The notes under the pieces are model-generated. The model saw only the letters and a list, made by a program, of their open reading frames with translations. It did no database searches and was not told where the DNA came from. A stretch of DNA of 8,965 nt. Source: an uncultured Muribaculaceae bacterium (GTDB taxonomy: Bacteria > Bacteroidota > Bacteroidia > Bacteroidales > Muribaculaceae). Of the stretch, positions 1-5,921 are shown in pieces. Both the position numbers and the translations under genes were made by a program. The stretch spans positions 1 to 8,965 of the forward strand of contig CAJLTZ010000090.1 of NCBI GenBank assembly GCA_905209725.1. The letters are read 5' to 3'. The number at the start of each line of letters is the position of its first letter. Within the stretch, counting starts at the first letter, position 1.

Positions 1-1
1 G

Positions 2-694
2 GCATGGATGGACGCAATCGAGCCCTCCTGCTTCGTAGACGGCACCGAATGGCAGCAGTATGCCGCCGAGGCCCGCAACTATGAAAGCACCTATACCGAC
101 GTGAAATATGTCTACAACGGTCGTTTCATGAGCGACTATAGCAAGCCTCTCGATAACAATTATTCTGCATTTGCAGGTAACTTTGACTTCTATCCGGCCA
201 CATATCTGACCAATCTCAATGCTTACGACAAGAAGGGCGAGACCCAGATCAAGAGCATCAAGATCGACAGCGACAAGTCCGGCTCGGTATACGTTGCATT
301 CTCCGACAATGTGTTTGAGCCTGTCACCACAGACTCCGACCTTTGCAAGGCCGACTATGCAGGCGACATCGCCCGCGTGACTGTAGGCGGTTCCAATGCA
401 GCAGACAAGGACTTTGTGTTCGGACAGTGGATTGAGCTCAAGGGCCTCAACCATGTTGAAGGCGACGGTGCGAAATACTTCATGGTATTCTCCGGCGAAA
501 ACAACTATATCGAGTTGAGCCGCGTAGTGGTACACTACTGGGATCCGAAGGATGGTGTGAGCTCGATTGTCACCGAGGATGTCGAGGGTGCTGTTTACAG
601 CATCAACGGCTACCGCGTGAACAGCGAGAACCTCGCCCCCGGCGTTTACGTGCGCAAGCAGAACGGCAAGACCGTGAAGTTTGTAGTGAAGTAA
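2..694 (+). CDS. C-terminal part of a secreted/surface protein with a T9SS-like C-terminal tail (5' end outside window)
   Basis: The reading frame is open to the left edge, and the first in-window Met (base 8) is followed by no signal peptide, so this is most likely the last ~230 residues of a longer exported protein. The sequence is rich in Tyr, Asp, Asn and alternating beta-type segments, compatible with a beta-sandwich module, but I do not recognise a specific fold. After a short linker (GVSSIVTEDVEG) the last ~35 residues read VYSINGYRVN, then LAPGVYVRKQNGKTVKFVVK. That pattern of 'V-Y-x-[IL]-x-G-x-[RK]-V ... L-x-x-G-V-Y-[IV] ... G-K-x-x-K-x-[VI]-[VI]' at the very C terminus is common in Bacteroidetes secreted proteins annotated with a type IX secretion (Por) sorting-like domain. 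Whether it is a working sorting signal here is unknown. The gene ends with TAA and is followed by a strong terminator, so it is the last gene of its unit. Function not assigned. Confidence 0.75.
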   Translation, partial: AWMDAIEPSCFVDGTEWQQYAAEARNYESTYTDVKYVYNGRFMSDYSKPLDNNYSAFAGNFDFYPATYLTNLNAYDKKGETQIKSIKIDSDKSGSVYVAFSDNVFEPVTTDSDLCKADYAGDIARVTVGGSNAADKDFVFGQWIELKGLNHVEGDGAKYFMVFSGENNYIELSRVVVHYWDPKDGVSSIVTEDVEGAVYSINGYRVNSENLAPGVYVRKQNGKTVKFVVK

Positions 695-720
695 GCTTTT
701 TACGAAAATTTCTAATAACA

Positions 721-753
721 AAGGAGGCTGCCTTGAGGCGGCCTCCTTTTTTT
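721..753 (+). terminator. Intrinsic terminator after the first gene
   Basis: Bases 721-732 pair with 737-748 to form a 12-bp stem (one T-G wobble, 729/740) closed by a TTGA tetraloop (733-736). The A/T base of the stem runs straight into a seven-T tract (747-753). It lies 26 bp after the TAA of the first gene and ahead of the rel promoter region, so it separates the two transcription units. Confidence 0.9.
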
Positions 754-762
754 GCACTAAAA

Positions 763-794
763 TTTTTATTTGTTCGGGGGTTTTGTTAATTTTG
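763..794 (+). promoter_or_regulatory. Candidate Bacteroidetes promoter for the rel-pgpH unit
   Basis: TAATTTTG at 787-794 matches the Bacteroidetes -7 consensus TAnnTTTG exactly. The -33 element is poor: a T5 run at 763-767 sits near the expected distance, while a true TTTG (769-772) is only 14 bp upstream of the -7 box. Transcription from this box would begin around 797-802, that is, at or next to the annotated ATG at 801, leaving almost no leader. No Shine-Dalgarno sequence precedes 801. Confidence 0.5.
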
Positions 795-800
795 TGAGAT

Positions 801-3056
801 ATGAGCGAGTATGTGCAACGGAGCGCCGCAGAAGAGGAGCGTATGGTGGAGGAGGCTTTCCAGAAAGTGCTCCGCGCTTACCTTGCGAGTAATCACCGGA
901 AAAAGGTGGAGATAATCGAGCGTGCCTACCGCTTCGCGAAGGCTGCGCACAAGGGTGCTCGCCGCCTCAGCGGCGAACCATACATCATCCATCCCATCGA
1001 GGTGGCCGGCATCGTGGTCAATGAGTTCGGTCTGGGGAGCACCTCCATCTGCGCCGCCCTGCTCCACGATGTGGTGGAGGACACCGAATACACCAGCGAG
1101 GACATCGAGGCCAACTTCGGCCCAAAGATCGCCTCCATCGTGGAGGGCCTTACCAAGATCTCCGGTGGAATCTTCGGCGACCGCGCCTCCGTGCAGGCCG
1201 AGAATTTCCGCAAACTCCTCCTCTCCATGTCGACCGACATCCGTGTGGTGCTCGTAAAGATGGCCGACCGTCTCCACAATATGCGCACACTCGACAGCCT
1301 GCGTCCCGAAAAGCAACTCAAGATAGCAGGCGAGACCCTCTACGTCTACGCACCCCTCGCCCATCGCCTCGGCCTATACAAAATCAAGAACGAACTCGAA
1401 GACCTCGCCTTCCGCTACGAACACCCGGCGAAATATGCCGAAATTATGGCGAAGGTGAACGAAACGGAGCGCTGCCGCCGCGACATCGTGGAGCAATTCG
1501 TGGCCCCGGTGCGCGAGAAACTCGATGCCGCAGGTTTCAAATATGAGATAAAGGCTCGGGTGAAAAGTGCCTATTCCATCTATCAGAAGATGGAAACCAA
1601 GAAAATACCCTTCGAGGAAATCTACGACATATATGCCATCCGCGTAATCTTCGAGAATGACGACGATTCCAAGGAGCGCGTGCGCTGCTGGGAGATATAT
1701 ACGTTCTTCTCCGACGGCCACAAGGTGCATCCCGACCGTCTGCGCGACTGGACCTCGACGCCGAAGGCCAACGGCTACCGCGCCCTTCACCTCACAGCCA
1801 TGGGTCCCGACGGCAAATGGATAGAGGTGCAGATCCGCTCCCGGAAGATGGACGAGGTGGCCGAACTCGGTTACGCGGCCCATTGGAAATATAAGACCGG
1901 CGAGCACGAGGAGGACTCCGAACTCGACAAGTGGATGAACACCATCAAGGAGATCCTTGCCAATCCGGAGCCTAACGCCATCGATTTCCTCGACACCATC
2001 AAGCTCAACCTCTTCGCTTCGGAGATCTACGTGTTCACTCCGAAGGGTGACCTCATCACGCTTCCTGCGGGCGCCACGGTGCTCGATCTCGCGTTCGAGA
2101 TCCACACCGCCTTAGGCACCCACTGCATCGCCGGCAAGATCAACCACCGGCTCGTGCCTTTGGCACATGTGCTGGAGAGCGGCGACCAGGTGGAAATAAT
2201 CACCTCCGAGTCGCAGCGACCACAGGAAGAATGGCTACGTTTCTGCCATACAGCCAAGGCGCAGGCGTGCATACGTCAGATTTTGCGCCGCGAACGCCGC
2301 GAGCATATCCGCCGCGGACAGAAGATTTTCAATACCTTCATGGCCGGCGAAGGGATCACCCCTACTCCCGCCTTCATGAAGGCTGTTCTCAATAATTATT
2401 CCCTCCATTCCGAGGAGGACCTCTATCTGCAGCTCGCCCGCGACTCCCTCAACCTCTCAGCCAAAGAACTTCATGACCTTGAGGGACAACGCCGCTCGCT
2501 ACTGAGCCGAATTCTCCGCAATCCCTTCGCCTCGCGCAAGAACACCGAGGATGAGGAAGCCAAACCTGAGAAGGAAAGCCTGAATGAGGAGCGCCCGAAA
2601 ATCGACCGCCATGCCGTATATGTGCTTCATCCCGACGCCCTCAAGCCCAACTATCGCCTCGACATCTGCTGCACGCCGCTGCCGGGCGACGACGTGCTCG
2701 GATTCGTCAACGACGACGAGGAGGTGGTGGTGCATAAAGTGAACTGCCACAATGCCATGCGCCTCAAGAGCGCCTTCGGCAGCCGCCTCGTGCAGACCCG
2801 TTGGGGGGAGATCGCCGAGGTGTTCATAGCAAAGATCAAGGCAGAGGGAATCGACCGTCCCGGCATCCTCGAGGAGATCACCTCTACCCTCTCCATCCGC
2901 CTCGGCATCAACATCAGGGGGCTCAACATCGAGGCCGACAATGAAGTCTTCACCTGCCAGATCACCATCCAGACCGACTCCACTGCCACTGTCGACGCCA
3001 TATGCCGGGCCCTGAAACAGATAAAGGGGGTACGGAAAGCCACGCGCATCTCCTGA
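801..3056 (+). CDS. rel: RelA/SpoT homologue: bifunctional-type (p)ppGpp synthetase/hydrolase
   Basis: Long RSH protein (751 aa, the usual length) that makes and breaks the alarmone (p)ppGpp in the cytosol. Domains in order: HD hydrolase (~45-200) with all metal/catalytic positions I can check (H64, H89-D90, E93-D94 in HDVVEDT, D156 in ADRLHN); synthetase (~250-365) with D276 in YDIYAIR, Y326 in KANGYRALH and E342 in IEVQIRS; TGS (~407-468); helical region; zinc-finger/RIS region with C623-C624, H645 and C649; ACT (~673-748). The motif at 313-316 is RLRD, the basic RxKD-like type of bifunctional Rel/SpoT rather than the acidic ExDD of RelA. Both activities are therefore expected. ATG 801 is chosen because the 14 residues before Met15 resemble the N termini of Bacteroidales homologues as I remember them; Met15 (base 843) is an alternative. 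The gene is 28 bp upstream of the 7TM-HD gene. Bacteroides species can carry two long RSH proteins, so a second copy elsewhere is possible. Confidence 0.95.
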   Translation: MSEYVQRSAAEEERMVEEAFQKVLRAYLASNHRKKVEIIERAYRFAKAAHKGARRLSGEPYIIHPIEVAGIVVNEFGLGSTSICAALLHDVVEDTEYTSEDIEANFGPKIASIVEGLTKISGGIFGDRASVQAENFRKLLLSMSTDIRVVLVKMADRLHNMRTLDSLRPEKQLKIAGETLYVYAPLAHRLGLYKIKNELEDLAFRYEHPAKYAEIMAKVNETERCRRDIVEQFVAPVREKLDAAGFKYEIKARVKSAYSIYQKMETKKIPFEEIYDIYAIRVIFENDDDSKERVRCWEIYTFFSDGHKVHPDRLRDWTSTPKANGYRALHLTAMGPDGKWIEVQIRSRKMDEVAELGYAAHWKYKTGEHEEDSELDKWMNTIKEILANPEPNAIDFLDTIKLNLFASEIYVFTPKGDLITLPAGATVLDLAFEIHTALGTHCIAGKINHRLVPLAHVLESGDQVEIITSESQRPQEEWLRFCHTAKAQACIRQILRRERREHIRRGQKIFNTFMAGEGITPTPAFMKAVLNNYSLHSEEDLYLQLARDSLNLSAKELHDLEGQRRSLLSRILRNPFASRKNTEDEEAKPEKESLNEERPKIDRHAVYVLHPDALKPNYRLDICCTPLPGDDVLGFVNDDEEVVVHKVNCHNAMRLKSAFGSRLVQTRWGEIAEVFIAKIKAEGIDRPGILEEITSTLSIRLGINIRGLNIEADNEVFTCQITIQTDSTATVDAICRALKQIKGVRKATRIS

Positions 3057-3084
3057 CCCTTCCTAAACCTCTCCCGCTGAGAAT

Positions 3085-5157
3085 ATGAAAACGAATGTGA
3101 AAGACCGTCTGATACGCATAGCCCTCCTTTTGGGCGCCACAGTGCTGATTCTGCTTATCCTGCCGCGCGCCGACCATCAGCGCTATAGTTATGAGCTCAA
3201 CCAGCCCTGGCGATATCCCTTGCTTACCGCTGATTTCGACATGCCGATTCTCCGCGACTCCGCTTCCGTCAGGATGCTCCGCGACTCCATCGACAAGGCC
3301 TACGTGCCGATTGTGAAACGCAACCGGCAGCTCGAGACCCAGAACCTCACCCGCTTCTCGAAGGCCATCTCGCAGCTCGTGCCTCCGGCCGATGCCCGCC
3401 GCCTCGAGACGCTCCTCACGCAGGTGTACGACCGCGGCATCGTTGACGCCAACATCTACGACCGCATGAAGCGCACGGGCAGCCGCGACCTGCGTGTGGC
3501 CGGCATGGACAATGGCGCAGGCGCCGTGGAGACAATCGACGCCTCCGGGATGCTCTCCCCCGTGAAGGCATTCGCCCTCGTGGACTCCCTCTTCGAGGCT
3601 GTGCCCACACATTCCTCCGGCGACAGCAAGACCAAGAGCCAGGTGGCCCACGCCCTCAACGCAGTGCTCGTGCCCAACATCATCCCCGACACGGCAGCCA
3701 ACAACAAGATCCTCTCGCAGGAATATCTCTCGGTCAATGCTGCCCTCGGCGTGATAAAGGCCGGACAGCGCATCGTGGACCGCGGCGAGATTGTAAGCCC
3801 GCAGGTTTTCACCAACCTCAACACCTACACCGACATGCTCGCCAAGCAGGGCGGACAGCAGGACCGCGACACCTACTTCATCGTAGGCCAGTCGCTTTAC
3901 ACGCTCATCTGCCTCGGCGGCCTCTATGTGTTCCTGATGATATTCCGCCCCATGTTCTTCAATTCGCGCAAGAAGATGCTCTTCCTGATGTGCGTGATCA
4001 CAGCCTTTGTGATGCTGAGCATCCTGCTGATGGAGTATTTCAGTCTGGGCGTATACCTGATGCCTATAGCGGCCGTGCCGGTGGCCATCCTTGTATTCTT
4101 CGACTCACGCACGGCAATCTTCTCGCTGCTTGTCACGGTGACGCTTGTGGCGCTGGCCGCCGTATATCCGTTCCATTACATCTTCCTGCAGCTGTCGGCG
4201 GGTCTGGCCGCGGCCTTCACCATCCGCACCCTCTCGCAGCGCTCCCAACTGCTGCGCACCGCCCTGGTGGCATTCGTCACCTACAGCATCTGCTATGTGG
4301 CGATACGCCTTATCACCGACGGCGACCTCAACCAGTTTGAATGGCGCGTGATCGGCGCTTTCGGCCTCAACTCCATCGCCCTCTCTTTCGTATATATCCT
4401 CATCGTGGTGGTGGAGAAGATCTTCGGCTTCACCTCCACTGTGACGCTCGTGGAACTCTCCGACATCAACAATCAGCTTCTGCGCCGCCTTGCCGAGGAG
4501 GCTCCGGGCACATTCCAGCATTCCATGCAGGTGTCCACACTTGCCTCGGAGGCCGCCCGTGCCATCGGAGCCAACACACAGCTCGTGCGCACCGGCGCCC
4601 TTTACCATGACATCGGAAAGCTCGACGGCCCCATCTTCTTCACCGAGAATCAGCATGGCATCAATCCCCACACGGGCCTCAACCCCGAGGTGAGCGCCCA
4701 CAAGATTATCTCGCATGTCACCGGCGGCCTTGCCATCGCCCAGAAAGCGAAACTACCCAAGGTGATCCGCGACTTCATAGCCGAGCACCACGGCAAGAGC
4801 GTGACCCGCTATTTCTACAATACGGCCGTGAATGAGAGCGACGGCAAGGAGGTGGACAAGAGCAAGTTTACCTATCCCGGACCGAATCCGCAGAGCCGCG
4901 AGACCGCTATCCTGATGATGGCCGATGCCGTGGAGGCAGCCTCCCGCTCCCTGCCGGAGTATACGCCCGAAGCCATCAATAATCTCGTGGACCGCATCAT
5001 CGACCAGCAGATGGCCGACGGACTCTTCAATGAGTCGCCAATCTCCTTCCGCGACATCCAGACCATCAAGACCACCTTCAAGAAACGCCTCGCCACCATC
5101 TACCATACCCGCGTGGCCTATCCCCAGCTGAAGGGGGCTCCCAAAGCCGAGGCCTGA
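3085..5157 (+). CDS. pgpH: PgpH-type 7TM-HD domain protein, predicted c-di-AMP phosphodiesterase
   Basis: Inner-membrane protein of 690 aa with the full PgpH/YqfF architecture. One N-terminal membrane segment (~11-27) is followed by a large extracytoplasmic 7TMR-HDED domain (~30-260). Seven further membrane segments lie at roughly 264-287, 297-316, 322-340, 343-361, 365-381, 391-411 and 423-445, and the C-terminal part is a cytosolic HD phosphohydrolase (~460-680). The HD metal ligands are visible: H479, H508-D509 in YHDIGK, H544, H568-H569 in AEHHGK, and D614 in MMADAVEA. Family knowledge: PgpH hydrolyses cyclic di-AMP to pApA in Firmicutes and is reported to be inhibited by ppGpp. The activity in this organism is inferred. 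The start ATG 3085 lies 28 bp after the rel stop with no terminator or promoter visible between them, so the two genes are probably co-transcribed. Confidence 0.92.
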   Translation: MKTNVKDRLIRIALLLGATVLILLILPRADHQRYSYELNQPWRYPLLTADFDMPILRDSASVRMLRDSIDKAYVPIVKRNRQLETQNLTRFSKAISQLVPPADARRLETLLTQVYDRGIVDANIYDRMKRTGSRDLRVAGMDNGAGAVETIDASGMLSPVKAFALVDSLFEAVPTHSSGDSKTKSQVAHALNAVLVPNIIPDTAANNKILSQEYLSVNAALGVIKAGQRIVDRGEIVSPQVFTNLNTYTDMLAKQGGQQDRDTYFIVGQSLYTLICLGGLYVFLMIFRPMFFNSRKKMLFLMCVITAFVMLSILLMEYFSLGVYLMPIAAVPVAILVFFDSRTAIFSLLVTVTLVALAAVYPFHYIFLQLSAGLAAAFTIRTLSQRSQLLRTALVAFVTYSICYVAIRLITDGDLNQFEWRVIGAFGLNSIALSFVYILIVVVEKIFGFTSTVTLVELSDINNQLLRRLAEEAPGTFQHSMQVSTLASEAARAIGANTQLVRTGALYHDIGKLDGPIFFTENQHGINPHTGLNPEVSAHKIISHVTGGLAIAQKAKLPKVIRDFIAEHHGKSVTRYFYNTAVNESDGKEVDKSKFTYPGPNPQSRETAILMMADAVEAASRSLPEYTPEAINNLVDRIIDQQMADGLFNESPISFRDIQTIKTTFKKRLATIYHTRVAYPQLKGAPKAEA

Positions 5158-5166
5158 TATTCGTAA

Positions 5167-5179
5167 GCCCGACCCGGGC
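5167..5179 (+). other. Small GC-rich hairpin just after pgpH
   Basis: GCCCG (5167-5171) and CGGGC (5175-5179) form a 5-bp stem with loop ACC, 9 bp after the pgpH stop. It is not followed by a T-tract, so it is not a classic terminator alone. Together with the large palindrome that starts 4 bp later it may slow or stop transcription out of pgpH. Confidence 0.35.
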
Positions 5180-5182
5180 CTT

Positions 5183-5253
5183 AGACCCCATCCCACAAAA
5201 AATGTTAACGCAGCTGCGAGACAGGCGTTAACATTTTTTGTGGGATGGGGTCT
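5183..5253. repeat. Perfect 29-bp inverted repeat (palindromic intergenic element)
   Basis: The left arm 5183-5211 (AGACCCCATCCCACA..., ending in GTTAACGC) is the exact reverse complement of the right arm 5225-5253; the 13-bp spacer is AGCTGCGAGACAG. A diverged copy of the left arm and part of the spacer occurs at 8912-8950. The transcript of either strand could form a 29-bp hairpin. The stem contains A6/T6 runs, and a further T6 lies at 5259-5264, five bases past the right arm, so a role as a pgpH terminator is possible. It could equally be a REP/MITE-like dispersed element or an RNA-stability element. No transposase or visible target-site duplication accompanies it. Confidence 0.9.
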
Positions 5254-5265
5254 TAACATTTTTTG
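5253..5265 (+). repeat. Extra half copy of the palindrome's inner motif
   Basis: TTAACATTTTTTG at 5253-5265 exactly repeats 5228-5240, 25 bp downstream, with TGGGATGGGGTC between the two. The left-arm complement (5196-5208) can pair with either copy, so two alternative hairpins are possible. Confidence 0.8.
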
Positions 5266-5302
5266 AATCTTGACGCCTCAATAATTTTATGCTTTCAGGC
5301 GT

Positions 5303-5316
5303 TCTCTAATTAGAGA
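5303..5316. repeat. 14-bp perfect palindrome (possible operator)
   Basis: TCTCTAATTAGAGA is its own reverse complement. It lies 68 bp upstream of the ATG at 5385 and just downstream of the weak -7-like box, a position where a dimeric regulator could bind. No adjacent regulator gene is present to support this. Confidence 0.5.
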
Positions 5317-5324
5317 GGTTCCTA

Positions 5325-5346
5325 TTTATAGGAGCTTTATAGGAGC
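5325..5346 (+). repeat. Tandem 11-bp direct repeat
   Basis: TTTATAGGAGC occurs twice with no gap, at 5325-5335 and 5336-5346. Each copy's TAGGAGC can pair with GTTCCTA at 5318-5324, so the two copies offer competing stems. The repeat lies 38 bp upstream of the start codon at 5385. Confidence 0.85.
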
Positions 5347-5384
5347 CGGTTCTCCCTGTATTGACCCAAAATCGACTATAAAAG

Positions 5385-5918
5385 ATGTCTATATTCCTCA
5401 TCATATTGAGCTGCCTGCTGTGGGCGCTGTCGCTGTGGATGCTGGCCGGAAGGCCGGTGCTGGGTCCGGCGCTGTCGTATCTGGCGATGCTTACACTCAG
5501 CTTTGCCACAGGCGATTACGGCTATCCCCTGCTTCCAATCAACAACACGATGCTCATTGGCTGGCTCTGCATGACCTTGGTGGTGATGGTGGCCACTTAC
5601 CTGCAGCCGCCGGCTGTGGTGGCGCAGACCCGCGGCATGGCCTATATGATAGGGGGCGCGCTCGTGGGAATGGTAATCGGCCTGCTCGCCTTTACATTCA
5701 CCGCAAGCCTCGCCCTGCTTTATGCCTCAATGATTGTGGCCACGGCTGTAGGCATCTTCTTCGGATTTCTCCTCTACTCCCGCACCCCCGACGGTGCCCC
5801 TGTGGCCATCGGTTCGGGAAACTTCTTCAAATACCTGCTGGCCAAGGGATTCCCGACGGCAATCACCGTGATGCAGCTCGGAATGGTGCTCGTGCTCGTG
5901 CTGGCAATAAAATCATAA
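5385..5918 (+). CDS. Polytopic inner-membrane protein of unknown function
   Basis: A 177-aa, strongly hydrophobic protein that I do not recognise. It has five or six predicted membrane segments: about 2-20, 25-42, 54-72, 86-104, 107-131 and 156-175. Charged residues are few and sit in the connecting loops (R23, D44, R83, R133, D136, K149, K154, K176). The short loops SRTPDGAP (~132-139) and GSGNFFKYLLAKGFP (~143-157) are the most distinctive soluble parts; no catalytic or metal-binding motif is evident. The start at ATG 5385 follows ATAAAAG, with no Shine-Dalgarno sequence, and the first residues already form a membrane segment. Only 3 bp (CGA) separate its stop from the next gene, so the two are very likely translated from one message and may act together at the envelope. 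It could be a transporter-like or envelope accessory protein, but nothing in the sequence decides this. Confidence 0.85.
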   Translation: MSIFLIILSCLLWALSLWMLAGRPVLGPALSYLAMLTLSFATGDYGYPLLPINNTMLIGWLCMTLVVMVATYLQPPAVVAQTRGMAYMIGGALVGMVIGLLAFTFTASLALLYASMIVATAVGIFFGFLLYSRTPDGAPVAIGSGNFFKYLLAKGFPTAITVMQLGMVLVLVLAIKS

Positions 5919-5921
5919 CGA

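Larger units (their letters stand above)
5266..5384 (+). promoter_or_regulatory. Structured AT-rich leader/promoter region of the second plus-strand unit
   Basis: This stretch probably contains the promoter and leader of the membrane-protein gene at 5385. TAATTTTA (5282-5289) is one base off the -7 consensus and lies 16 bp after a TTTG (5262-5265), which is closer than usual, so the promoter call is weak. ACGCCT (5273-5278) pairs with AGGCGT (5297-5302) around this box. Further on lie a 14-bp perfect palindrome (5303-5316), a 7-bp stem with tetraloop (5318-5324 with 5329-5335), a tandem 11-bp repeat (5325-5346) and a GGAG/CTCC stem (5342-5345 with 5352-5355). I do not recognise a known riboswitch class. 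Confidence 0.35.

Noticed and set aside
786..1364. Long open frame on the minus strand opposite the start of rel
   Set aside because: It lies fully over a well-supported gene, has a Gly/His/Val-rich composition typical of a mirrored GC-rich frame, and has no promoter or family resemblance. The same holds for the minus-strand frames inside pgpH and the DUF4919-like gene.
5183..5253. Invertible promoter (phase-variation switch) at the inverted repeat
   Set aside because: Bacteroidales invertible promoters have arms flanking a segment of about 100 bp or more; here the spacer is 13 bp, and there is no invertase gene in the window.
5325..5346. CRISPR-like array in the leader
   Set aside because: There are only two 11-bp copies with no spacer between them, and no cas gene is nearby.
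5306..5509. 67-codon minus-strand frame over the leader and the start of the membrane gene
   Set aside because: It overlaps the N terminus of a better-supported gene and has no hydrophobic, domain or promoter evidence.
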